From: an uncultured Eubacteriales bacterium
Lineage (GTDB): Bacteria > Bacillota > Clostridia > Oscillospirales > RGIG7773
Direction of reading: 5' to 3'
DNA length: 31,217 bases
Assembly (NCBI GenBank): GCA_934541205.1
Contig: CAKTDK010000005.1
Span: 1 to 31,217 of the forward strand
Shown piece by piece: positions 15,232 to 22,325 of this stretch. Numbering within the stretch: the stretch's first letter is position 1; each line of letters starts with the position of its first letter. Position numbers and translations under genes: made by a program. Below the pieces are notes generated by a model. The model made no database searches. It saw nothing but the letters and a program-made list of their open reading frames with translations, and was not told where the DNA came from.

Positions 15232-15260
15232 AGTATAGCACATTTTCCCTTATTTTTCAA
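15232..15260 (-). promoter_or_regulatory. Promoter for small RNA B
   Basis: On the minus strand TTGAAA (15260-15255) and TATACT (15237-15232) are 17 bases apart. GAAAATGTG directly precedes the last base before the -10 and also occurs at the same place in the promoter of RNA A. Confidence 0.65.
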
Positions 15261-15375
15261 CACTGTTTTTTCCTAAAAAATCGGTAACGGTCAAAGAGGT
15301 TTCTATGGGTTTTAGGTTTATTTTTGTTAAATAAGCTTGCGTTTCCTATAGATTTTTTGTTTTTCCGGAGGTTTC

Positions 15376-15453
15376 ATGGTTCTTATCAAGAATTTATTCC
15401 CTTTTGGGTTAGATATGATAAATACCGTGCCAAACACTTGGCACGGTATTTGA
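15376..15453 (+). CDS. Possible 25-codon peptide ORF
   Basis: GGAGG (15367-15371) lies four bases before ATG 15376, and the frame runs 25 codons to TGA 15451. It reads through the strong hairpin at 15420-15451. The short spacing and lack of similarity make it doubtful. Confidence 0.2.
   Translation: MVLIKNLFPFGLDMINTVPNTWHGI
15420..15451. repeat. Perfect 14-bp inverted repeat
   Basis: AAATACCGTGCCAA (15420-15433) pairs with TTGGCACGGTATTT (15438-15451) around ACAC. No T-run follows on either strand, so it is more likely a leader or internal RNA hairpin than a terminator. Confidence 0.7.
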
Positions 15454-15485
15454 TTATCCTGACTCAGAAAGGGGTTTTTTATAAA

Positions 15486-15551
15486 ATGTCTGATGACAAT
15501 AGTCCTAAGAAATGGCGGTTTGGTCGTTTTTACCCTGTCGGGAGCTTTTAA
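15486..15551 (+). CDS. Possible 21-codon small protein
   Basis: ATG 15486 follows AAAGGGG by about 11 bases. The peptide has an acidic start (MSDDN) and a basic, aromatic end (KKWRFGRFYPVGSF). It lies 34 bases after the perfect inverted repeat at 15420-15451. No similarity is recognised; it may be chance. Confidence 0.3.
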   Translation: MSDDNSPKKWRFGRFYPVGSF

Positions 15552-15574
15552 TTTCGCCGGATTTTTTTGCGGAT

Positions 15575-15663
15575 AAAAAAAGCTCTCCGTGGGCAAAGGG
15601 TGTAGGGTCACCACGATGCCCCGAGATAAGCCGAAGAAGGCGACTAAATCTCCCCTGGAGAGG
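15575..15663 (-). ncRNA. Candidate small RNA A with CCUUCUU heptaloop and terminator
   Basis: A minus-strand promoter (15696-15668) predicts a start near 15661. The RNA begins with CCTCTCC (15663-15657), which pairs with GGAGAGC (15588-15582), immediately followed by T7, so the closing helix doubles as terminator. Within it GAGAT/ATCTC carries a hairpin GTCG-[CCTTCTT]-CGGC, and GGGCA/TGCCC encloses GTGG/CTAC. The heptaloop is identical to that of RNA B while the stem bases differ but still pair, which supports a conserved RNA structure. Length is about 88 bases. GGAGAGC could instead pair with AAAAGCTCC just downstream (15549-15541), a possible switch. No named family recognised. Confidence 0.55.
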
Positions 15664-15667
15664 AAAT

Positions 15668-15696
15668 ATTATATCACATTTTCTCCCATTTTACAA
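15668..15696 (-). promoter_or_regulatory. Promoter for small RNA A
   Basis: On the minus strand TTGTAA (15696-15691) and TATAAT (15673-15668) are 17 bases apart. The spacer ends GAAAATGTGA, nearly the same as in the promoter of RNA B. Confidence 0.7.
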
Positions 15697-15875
15697 TAGG
15701 CTTTTAAGAAACAGCCTTAATGCCTGTAATTTTTTAATTTTTCAACAGTATACGAAGTCAAGAGCAACCCGTATATAAAAAGTATTGATTACGGCTGGAA
15801 CCGAAAAATCAGGTATTATAAAATAGAGGCAATATTTTATAATAAAAACGCTTTTTGAAATTGAAAGATTACAAA

Positions 15876-15899
15876 GGAGCTTTTTTCCGCAAAAAATCC
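15876..15899 (+). repeat. Inverted partial copy of the small RNA A tail
   Basis: GGAGCTTTTTTCCGCAAAAA (15876-15895) plus ATCC closely matches the 3' end of RNA A and its downstream flank on the minus strand (15588-15559), with a few small deletions. The RNA body is absent, so it is a fragment. Confidence 0.55.
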
Positions 15900-15926
15900 A
15901 ATATATTTGCATGAAGACATGTCAAG

Positions 15927-15967
15927 GCAAAACTTCTCTGATTTTTATCAGAGAAGTTTTGCTATAA
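15927..15967. terminator. Strong hairpin, terminator-like
   Basis: GCAAAACTTCTCTGAT (15927-15942) pairs with ATCAGAGAAGTTTTGC (15947-15962). The T-run after it is poor on both strands. No gene ends directly upstream, so the transcript it would serve is unknown. Confidence 0.5.
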
Positions 15968-15972
15968 TTAAA

Positions 15973-16104
15973 GAGATTCCAAACGTATGCGAGGAATCTC
16001 TTTCTCAATAGATTCTTCGGACATTTTATTTCTTCTGAATGACATAAATGATTGCAGCTGCTGAACGTTCTCTTATTGTCATTTTGAGAGGCGCGAGAAA
16101 TCTT
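15973..16104. repeat. Second MITE-like repeat, with a deleted mini copy
   Basis: A mini element GAGATTCC...GAGGAATCTC (15973-16000) keeps only the terminal inverted repeats. It is followed by a longer copy from 16010 (AGATTCTTCGG) with GAATGACATAAATGATTG, GAACGTTCTCTTATTGTCAT and an end GAGAAATCT. Layout matches the copy at 14928-15045. Confidence 0.65.
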
Positions 16105-16298
16105 ATTAGGATTTTAAATATCCTCAATAGCTTAATTCATATAGAACAGTGAGAAAAAATTTCACAAAGTAATTTTCTATGGATGATAAAATGATTTATC
16201 ATTGGATAGAAGTAATATTTTTTGTTTGTACCGTAATATTGACAAAAATTATTATATTATTTATAATTTAAATATATTATTTAAAAGGAGTTAATTCT

Positions 16299-16352
16299 AT
16301 TAAAAAAATTTGTATTCTATAGATTCTTTTGATAATTCTAATAATTTTTTAA
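16299..16352 (+). pseudogene. Decayed signal-peptide start
   Basis: AAAGGAG (16284-16290) is followed at normal spacing by ATT instead of ATG. The frame then reads KKICIL, a TAG stop, and ILLIILIIF, as in a lost lipoprotein or exported-protein signal sequence. Evidence is compositional only. Confidence 0.3.
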
Positions 16353-16397
16353 GATTCGAACCTGTTACGTATTATACATAAGATGGGGTTTGTTGTA

Positions 16398-16880
16398 ATG
16401 AAAAAGATTTTTACAATTTTTGCATATATAGCGGGGTTTTTAGTAATATTTTTAGGAATTTTATATCTTGTGTATCCAAAAAGTGCTAAGACATACCGAC
16501 TTCCGGATTTTCGGTATGATACAGAATTATTTTATATACAGAGAGATTTTTATGCTCCAGGATCTGACGCTTATAAAGAATATCTGTGTTATAACGGATC
16601 TCTCAATGACGATATTACCATACCTGAGGGAATTACAGATTTATCGGATGTAAAAATTGGTAGTGATATGGAATACAGCAAGGGAATTTATATTAATCTC
16701 CCCAAATCAGTTAAAAAAATCGAGAATGTATCTTGGCTTTCCAATGAGAATATAATATATATTACAGTAGACGAGGATAATCCGTATTTTAAAAGCGTGA
16801 ATGGAATTCTATATACAAAAAAGGGTAATAAATTAATTATGTATCCTTTTGGTAAGGGAACTGAATTTGAAAAAGGCTGA
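16398..16880 (+). CDS. Membrane-anchored BspA-like (LRR_5) protein, short
   Basis: The protein has an N-terminal membrane helix (KKIFTIFAYIAGFLVIFLGI). A C-terminal block, INLPKSVKKIENVSW then DEDNPYFKSVNGILYTKKGN and LIMYPFGKG, is the typical repeat of BspA-type leucine-rich proteins. Such proteins usually carry several repeats; this one stops after about one and a half, so it may be truncated. ATG 16398 starts right at the signal helix; the in-frame ATG 16383 is possible. Neither has a strong ribosome site. It may be a surface-protein relic that is still open. Confidence 0.6.
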   Translation: MKKIFTIFAYIAGFLVIFLGILYLVYPKSAKTYRLPDFRYDTELFYIQRDFYAPGSDAYKEYLCYNGSLNDDITIPEGITDLSDVKIGSDMEYSKGIYINLPKSVKKIENVSWLSNENIIYITVDEDNPYFKSVNGILYTKKGNKLIMYPFGKGTEFEKG

Positions 16881-16906
16881 AGATTAAAAATCTTCAGCCT
16901 TTTTAT
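16871..16906. terminator. Bidirectional terminator between convergent genes
   Basis: AAAGGCTGAAGATT (16872-16885) pairs with AATCTTCAGCCTTT (16889-16902), with a T-run on the plus strand and the matching A-run giving a T-run on the minus strand. It overlaps the stop codons of both flanking genes. Confidence 0.9.
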
Positions 16907-17537
16907 TCTTAATAATGTCCTGCGCCCAATTTTCATCTATTATTTCAAATCCGGATTTTTCCCTTGCATAGATTTTTTCATCATACAATTTTCTTACCTG
17001 ACAATAAAAGTCGTTATCAAGACCGGCTACAGCCGGTTTTCCTTCTTTATTCATAAAAACAAATACGCAATTTATAAACTCTTTATCCGTATCAAAATAT
17101 ATATGATCTGTTTGAAATTCCGGATTGGTTTGGGCCATATTTCCTTTATAAAACAGTTTACAAAGTTCAATTACTCTGTCATCCATATCCATATCAAAAA
17201 TTTTTATTTTTTCAATTAAGTCGCTTGCGCTTTTTACAATTCTAAGCTTATAATCAGGCGCAGGTTTTGGCGTATTTCTATAAAGAGAATCGGTTTTTTC
17301 ATCGTAATCTTTTAAAAAATAAATCATAATTTTTTCTTCTGGATCATGGTATAAAAAATCATAGTCAAGCAGAGCTTTATAATCACAGTCATCGCATACA
17401 AAAGTAAACAAATCTCTGTTCATAATAAGATCTTTCACATTTGAATCGGTTTGAGCATTAACGCTTTTATATAAAGTTCGGGTTTGTTTAAATCCGCATT
17501 TAGGACAAGATACGGTAATTTCCTGTATTTCAGCCAA
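16884..17537 (-). CDS. CpXC-domain zinc-ribbon protein
   Basis: From TTG 17537 the protein has 217 residues beginning AEIQEITVSCPKCGF. Cys11/Cys14 and Cys48/Cys51 (CDDC) form a zinc-ribbon pair of the CpXC type; the remainder is an acidic alpha/beta region without motifs I know. The TTG is preferred because AAGGAGGC (17553-17546) sits nine bases upstream; an ATG at 17588 would lie inside the preceding gene. It follows the tautomerase gene by 14 bases, so the two form an operon. The molecular role of CpXC proteins is not established. Confidence 0.75.
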   Translation of the reverse strand: MAEIQEITVSCPKCGFKQTRTLYKSVNAQTDSNVKDLIMNRDLFTFVCDDCDYKALLDYDFLYHDPEEKIMIYFLKDYDEKTDSLYRNTPKPAPDYKLRIVKSASDLIEKIKIFDMDMDDRVIELCKLFYKGNMAQTNPEFQTDHIYFDTDKEFINCVFVFMNKEGKPAVAGLDNDFYCQVRKLYDEKIYAREKSGFEIIDENWAQDIIKNKKAEDF

Positions 17538-17551
17538 TTTAAAAAGCCTCC

Positions 17552-17893
17552 TTAAAAATTGCTTCCGGCAAAGCCCCAGTATTTGCATTCGGAATATGAA
17601 ACATATATTCTGTCTTTCGGAATATTTAAAAATTCATTTAGTATTTTTGTAACTTCGGCTGTAAGGCGGTCATAAATTTCTCCTGTTGAAGAACCGTATA
17701 TTGAGATTTGCGCTATTGCGCAGCTTTCAAAGCTTCCCCCCAGAGAAAGTGTTTTTTCTCCGTCAAGATTTATCATAAGCCATTTTTCACTTTTTCCGGG
17801 AATGATAGAAATAGCCTCTCCAAGTTTTTCTTTAAGGATTTGGGCAGCAGCATTTTCGATTTTTTCTGTTGTTGTAACATTAATATATGGCAT
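17552..17893 (-). CDS. MIF-family (macrophage migration inhibitory factor-like) tautomerase
   Basis: The 113 residues start MPYINVTTTEKI, with Pro2 positioned as the catalytic base of the tautomerase superfamily. EKWLMINLDGEKTLSLGG, a SIYGSSTGE turn and YVSYSECKYWGFAGSNF follow the MIF fold and length. These proteins tautomerise keto-enol substrates such as phenylpyruvate in vitro; the bacterial role is unclear. Ribosome site AGAAAGGAC precedes the ATG. It heads a two-gene operon with the CpXC gene. Confidence 0.88.
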   Translation of the reverse strand: MPYINVTTTEKIENAAAQILKEKLGEAISIIPGKSEKWLMINLDGEKTLSLGGSFESCAIAQISIYGSSTGEIYDRLTAEVTKILNEFLNIPKDRIYVSYSECKYWGFAGSNF

Positions 17894-17908
17894 AAATAAT
17901 TGTCCTTT

Positions 17909-19435
17909 CTAAAAATATTTTCTATCAAGAGATCTGTAATTTATAGCTTCAGCAATATGTTGGGAAGAAATAATATCTTTTTCTTCCAAGTCTGCAATAG
18001 TTTTTGCAAGCCGAAGAATTTTATCATAAGCGCGGGCTGATAAGGAAAGCCCTTCAAAAGCGTCTTTTAACATAGATTTTGCTACATCGTCGCAAATACA
18101 GAATTCTTTTATCATAGCCGGAGTAAGATTAGCGTTGCAGGAGATCCCTGTATTTTTATACCGTAATTGTTGGCGTTTTCGGGCGTTGTTGACTCTTTGG
18201 CGGATTTTAGAGCTGCTTTCAGGTTTTATTTTTTTCTGCATTTGTTCAAAAGTAACGGGAGGAACTTCAATATGTATATCTATTCTGTCAAGAAGAGGAC
18301 CGGAAATTTTGCTTTTATAATTTTGTATGGAAGTTTCCGAACAGGTGCAGTCTTTTGAGGGATGACCGAAATATCCGCATTTACAAGGGTTCATAGCGCA
18401 GACAAGCATAAAGGAAGAGGGGTATGATACTGTTCCGAAAACACGGGAAATAGTAACTTTTTTATCTTCAATAGGTTGTCTTAAGGCCTCTAAAGCGGAT
18501 TTATTAAATTCGGGAAGTTCATCTAAAAATAAAACTCCGTTATGGGCAAGAGAAATTTCACCGGGCATAGGATTTCTGCCTCCTCCTGTAAGGGCGGAAG
18601 AAGAGATTGTATGATGCGGATTTCTGAAAGGCCGAGTCTTTATAATTCCTCCTGAGGGCAAAAGCCCTGCTACCGAATAAATTTTGGTACATTCAAGACT
18701 TTCTTTATAAGTCATATCCGGCAAAATGGTAATAAGCCGTTTTGACAGCATACTTTTACCGCTTCCGGGACTTCCTATAAGAAGTATATTGTGACCTCCC
18801 GCGGCGGCAATTTCCATAGCGCGTTTTGCATCTTCCTGTCCGCATATATCGGAAAAATCAAGAATTTCCGAAAGAGTTTCTTCACTGCCATTTTCTTTTA
18901 TTTCCGGAAAGGTTATTTCATAAGTATTTTTAAGATATCCTATAACTTCATTTACGTGTTTTACAGGAATAATGTTGATATTATCAATAAAAGAGGCTTC
19001 GGCATAGTTGTCATAAGGAATAACAATATTTTTTATTCCGTTATCTTTTGCGCAGCAAATCATAGGCAAAACACCTTTTACTTTACGAATATCTCCTTTT
19101 AAAGAAAGCTCGCCGATAAAAGCGGTATCTTTTATATCTTTTTCAGATACAAGTTGTTCTGAACATAAAAGAATTCCGAGAAAAATAGGCAAATCATAAA
19201 CCGAACCTTCTTTCTTTATATCGGCGGGAGCGAGATTTACCGTAATATGTTTTAAAGGGAAATCAAAAGAACAGTTTTTAACAGCAGATTTGACTCTTTC
19301 CTTAGCCTCTTTTACAGAAGTGTCGGGAAGTCCCACTATATCAAAGGACGGAAGTCCGTTTGCCATATCTATTTCACAGTTTATTTTTATTCCTTCAATA
19401 CCGTGAAGAGCAATACTTGTTATTTGGGAATACAT
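17909..19435 (-). CDS. comM: ComM/YifB family Mg-chelatase-like AAA+ ATPase
   Basis: ComM-type helicases promote branch migration of donor DNA in natural transformation; in many Bacillota the role is untested. The true start is ATG 19435 (ribosome site GGAGGC), giving 508 residues that begin MYSQITSIALHGIEG; longer upstream readings include non-homologous sequence. An N-terminal Lon-like domain (1-170) contains GLPDTSVKEAKERV. Walker A GSPGSGKSM (221-229), Walker B LFLDELPEF (302-310), a zinc-type cysteine set in NPCKCGYFG/CTCS, and the sensor LDRIDIHIEVP are all present. Confidence 0.93.
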   Translation of the reverse strand: MYSQITSIALHGIEGIKINCEIDMANGLPSFDIVGLPDTSVKEAKERVKSAVKNCSFDFPLKHITVNLAPADIKKEGSVYDLPIFLGILLCSEQLVSEKDIKDTAFIGELSLKGDIRKVKGVLPMICCAKDNGIKNIVIPYDNYAEASFIDNINIIPVKHVNEVIGYLKNTYEITFPEIKENGSEETLSEILDFSDICGQEDAKRAMEIAAAGGHNILLIGSPGSGKSMLSKRLITILPDMTYKESLECTKIYSVAGLLPSGGIIKTRPFRNPHHTISSSALTGGGRNPMPGEISLAHNGVLFLDELPEFNKSALEALRQPIEDKKVTISRVFGTVSYPSSFMLVCAMNPCKCGYFGHPSKDCTCSETSIQNYKSKISGPLLDRIDIHIEVPPVTFEQMQKKIKPESSSKIRQRVNNARKRQQLRYKNTGISCNANLTPAMIKEFCICDDVAKSMLKDAFEGLSLSARAYDKILRLAKTIADLEEKDIISSQHIAEAINYRSLDRKYF

Positions 19436-19501
19436 AAAAGCCTCCAAAAAAATTGTTATTATTATAATAACATTTTTTTTATATTTTTTCAAATTAACAA
19501 G

Positions 19502-19537
19502 AAAAACCCGTCTATTTAAAAACAGGCGGGTTTTTTT
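19502..19537 (-). terminator. Terminator after pckG
   Basis: CCCGCCT and AGACGGG on the minus strand form a stem (one G-T or mismatch) with A/T-rich flanks and a T-run. It lies 14 bases past the pckG stop. Confidence 0.85.
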
Positions 19538-19550
19538 ATAAGAAATATTT

Positions 19551-21308
19551 TTATTTATTAAGGTTTTCTTCAAGAATAGACATTTCGTCTTTAATTCCCT
19601 GAGGAAGTCTGTCGCCGAACTGTTCAAAATATTTTTTCTGATCGGCAAGATCTTCTTTCCAAACCTCTTTATCAACGCTTAAAAGCTCTTTCATAACAGC
19701 AGGGTCGATATCAAGGTCGGTAGTATCAATAGAAACGGGAAGGTAACCGATAGGAGATTCAACGGCGTCAGCTTTGCCTTCGCATCTGTCTATAATCCAG
19801 TTAAGAACTCTCATATTGTCGCCAAATCCCGGCCACATAAAGTTGCCTTCTTCGTCAAGTCTGAACCAGTTAACATGGAAAATTTTCGGGGCTTTTTCAG
19901 GATCCATTTTTTCGCCCATTTCAAGCCAGTGAGCAAAGTAATCAGCCATATTATATCCTACGAAAGGTTTCATAGCCATTGGGTCGCGTCGAACAACCCC
20001 TACAGCGCCTGCTGCTGCCGCAGTAGTTTCGGAAGCCATTGTAGCCCCGATATAAACACCGTGTTTCCAATCTCTTGCTTGGTATACAAGAGGAGCAGTT
20101 TTAGCTCTTCTTCCACCGAATACAATAGCGGAAATCGGAACTCCCTGAGGATTTTCAAATTCAGATGAGATGCAGGGACAGTTAATAGCAGGAGCAGTAA
20201 ATCTTGAGTTGGGATGAGCTGCTTTTTCGCTGCTGTCAGAAGTCCATTCGTTTCCTTTCCAGTCAATAAGGTGACTTGGAGCTGGTTTTGAAAGACCTTC
20301 CCACCAAACTGTATTTTCATCTGTTATAGCAACGTTTGTAAAAATAGTGTTCTTTTTGGTTGCAGCAAGAGCATTTGGATTTGTTTTTTCGCTGGTACCA
20401 GGAGCAACTCCAAAGAAACCTGCTTCAGGATTTATAGCGTATAATCTTCCGTCAGGTCCGATACGAAGCCAAGCGATATCGTCGCCTACGCACCAAACTT
20501 TATATCCTTTTTCTTTAAGATATTTCGGCGGAATAAGCATAGCAAGATTTGTTTTACCACAGGCAGACGGGAATGCAGCGGCGATATATTTAACTTCGCC
20601 TTTGGGATTTTCAAGGCCCAAAATAAGCATATGTTCAGCCATCCAGCCTTCTTTTTTGCCAAGATATGAAGCAATTCTTAAAGCAAAGCATTTTTTGCCC
20701 AAAAGAACGTTTCCGCCGTAAGCGGAGTTAACTGACATAATAGTGTTGTCCTGAGGGAAATGAACAATATATCTTTCTTCGGGATTAACGTCTTTTTTTG
20801 CATGAAGACATTTTACGAAATCGCCGTCGTCTCCAAGACAATCCATAACTTTTTGACCGATTCTTGTCATAATAGCCATATTTAAAACAACATAGATACT
20901 GTCAGTAAGTTCAATACCGATTTTTGAGAAAGGAGAACCTACAGGACCCATTGAATAAGGAATAACATACATGGTTCTTCCTTTCATAGAGTCTTTGTAT
21001 AAAGCGTTAAGCTTAGCGTACATTTCCGAAGGAGCCATCCAGTTATTGTTTGGACCTGCTTCTTCTTTTGTTTCAGTACAGATAAATGTTCTGTCTTCAA
21101 CACGGGCAACGTCGTTTTCAGCGGTTCTGTGATAATAGCATCCGGGAAGTTTTTCCTGGTTAAGTTTAATCATTTCTCCTGTTGAAACGCCCTCTGCTCT
21201 TAATTCTTCAAGCTGCTTTTCGCTGCCGTCTATCCAAACCACTTTATCCGGTGAAGTTAGGGCAATCATTTCGTCAAGCCAGTCAAGAACTTTTTTATTT
21301 TTTGTCAT
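19551..21308 (-). CDS. pckG: Phosphoenolpyruvate carboxykinase, GTP type
   Basis: This enzyme interconverts oxaloacetate + GTP and PEP + CO2 + GDP. The 585 residues from ATG 21308 fit the GTP class, not the ATP class. The kinase loop is PSACGKTN (247-254); other class marks are AYGGNVLLGKKCFALRIAS, GVFFGV-like EAGFFGVAPGTS, and the region NWFRLDEEGNFMWPGFGDN near the C-terminus. The start at 21308 is preferred over 21326 because the ribosome site AAAGGAG lies between them. In fermenters it often runs toward oxaloacetate; the direction here cannot be read from sequence. Confidence 0.96.
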   Translation of the reverse strand: MTKNKKVLDWLDEMIALTSPDKVVWIDGSEKQLEELRAEGVSTGEMIKLNQEKLPGCYYHRTAENDVARVEDRTFICTETKEEAGPNNNWMAPSEMYAKLNALYKDSMKGRTMYVIPYSMGPVGSPFSKIGIELTDSIYVVLNMAIMTRIGQKVMDCLGDDGDFVKCLHAKKDVNPEERYIVHFPQDNTIMSVNSAYGGNVLLGKKCFALRIASYLGKKEGWMAEHMLILGLENPKGEVKYIAAAFPSACGKTNLAMLIPPKYLKEKGYKVWCVGDDIAWLRIGPDGRLYAINPEAGFFGVAPGTSEKTNPNALAATKKNTIFTNVAITDENTVWWEGLSKPAPSHLIDWKGNEWTSDSSEKAAHPNSRFTAPAINCPCISSEFENPQGVPISAIVFGGRRAKTAPLVYQARDWKHGVYIGATMASETTAAAAGAVGVVRRDPMAMKPFVGYNMADYFAHWLEMGEKMDPEKAPKIFHVNWFRLDEEGNFMWPGFGDNMRVLNWIIDRCEGKADAVESPIGYLPVSIDTTDLDIDPAVMKELLSVDKEVWKEDLADQKKYFEQFGDRLPQGIKDEMSILEENLNK

Positions 21309-21458
21309 TACACGTACTCCTTTCAAATATATGAAAAATTTTTAATTTTCTAAAAGTTAAATTTTTAACATTCTATCAATCATTATAATATTTTAATAAT
21401 GAATTTTCAACATTAAAATTACTAATTTTTTGTGAATAATTTCCTTGTCTATTATGAA

Positions 21459-22325
21459 TTAATCCGAGAATATGAATAACTCGTCAGAAAATCTTGCAAA
21501 ATCCTCTAAAGAAAGGCTTTCCCCACGTATATTTTCGGGAAAATCACAAATCTTCATGGCTTTATTGATATTTTCCTTTGAAATTTTTAAAGAAGAATTA
21601 TTCGAAAGAGCATTTGACAGGGTTTTTCTTCTTTGGGAAAAAGCCGCCTTTATTATTTTAAACATAAATTCCTTATTTTTGCAAAAAACTTTTTCTTTTT
21701 TTGGAATAAGCTGTATAACCGAAGACGTAACTTTCGGAGCGGGGATAAAATTATCCGGAGCAACGTCAAATAAATAGGAAGGGGTTGTATAATATTGCAC
21801 AGCCAAAGAAATTGCTCCGTTATCCTTGTCTTTTTCCGTAGCGCAAATTCTTTTTGCCACTTCTTTTTGTACCATAACGGTAATAGCTTTTACATCAAGC
21901 TCTTCTTCAAGAAGTTTCATAATTATAGGAGTAGTAATGTAATAAGGAAGATTTGCGCAGATATAAACGTCCATGCCGTTAAATTCGGTTTTAATGAGGG
22001 AGCTTAAATCGGTTTTTAAAACGTCTTGATTTATAAGATGAAAATTTGAAAAATCCGCCATTGTATCATTTAAAACAGGTATAAGTTTTTTATCTATTTC
22101 AATTGAAACAACTTTTTTTGCGGTTTTGCAAAGCTCATAGGTTAAAGTTCCCATTCCGGGTCCTATTTCGATTACGCCGCTTTTTTCATTAATTTTGGAA
22201 AATTTGACTATATCTTCGGGAATCTGAGGGTTTATAAGAAAATTTTGTCCAAAAGATTTTGAGAAATTAAAGCCGTGCTTTGTTAAAATAGATTTTATTT
22301 GTTTAATGTCGGTAAGATTATACAT
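21459..22325 (-). CDS. rsmA: 16S rRNA dimethyladenosine transferase RsmA (KsgA)
   Basis: RsmA dimethylates two adjacent adenines near the 3' end of 16S rRNA late in 30S assembly. The 288 residues show FGQNFL (25-30), the SAM loop EIGPGMGTLT (53-62) and the catalytic NLPYYIT (125-131), followed by the small C-terminal helical domain with AFSQRRKTL. It stands alone here, without the usual rnmV neighbour. Confidence 0.96.
   Translation of the reverse strand: MYNLTDIKQIKSILTKHGFNFSKSFGQNFLINPQIPEDIVKFSKINEKSGVIEIGPGMGTLTYELCKTAKKVVSIEIDKKLIPVLNDTMADFSNFHLINQDVLKTDLSSLIKTEFNGMDVYICANLPYYITTPIIMKLLEEELDVKAITVMVQKEVAKRICATEKDKDNGAISLAVQYYTTPSYLFDVAPDNFIPAPKVTSSVIQLIPKKEKVFCKNKEFMFKIIKAAFSQRRKTLSNALSNNSSLKISKENINKAMKICDFPENIRGESLSLEDFARFSDELFIFSD

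Larger units (their letters stand above)
15046..16382. other. 1.3 kb region lacking a long gene
   Basis: No convincing gene longer than about 25 codons is present. The region holds two related small-RNA candidates on the minus strand, a plus-strand promoter facing one of them, short ORFs with ribosome sites, strong hairpins, a partial tail copy at 15876 and a repeat at 15973-16104. Itemised separately. Several blocks here are visibly more GC-rich than the flanks, which fits structured RNA. Confidence 0.65.

Noticed and set aside
15324..15551. 75-codon plus-strand frame reading through to the 21-codon peptide
   Set aside because: No ribosome site at its start, and composition looks non-coding until the internal ATG at 15486, which is reported separately as a weak candidate.
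15327..15614. 95-codon minus-strand frame across the small-RNA cluster
   Set aside because: Its start lies inside small RNA A, composition is Pro/Lys-rich without motifs, and it runs antisense through the perfect hairpin; it is most likely a chance frame.
15125..15663. Known structured RNAs (SRP RNA, 6S, tmRNA, RNase P, T-box, common riboswitches)
   Set aside because: None of their recognisable conserved blocks, such as GGAAG tetraloop motifs, GAGGAAAGTCC or GGTGGAACCGCG, are present on either strand.
19436..19675. 80-residue N-terminal extension of the ComM-like protein
   Set aside because: Lysine-rich, unlike the family, overlaps the pckG terminator and 3' end, and a clear ribosome site supports ATG 19435.
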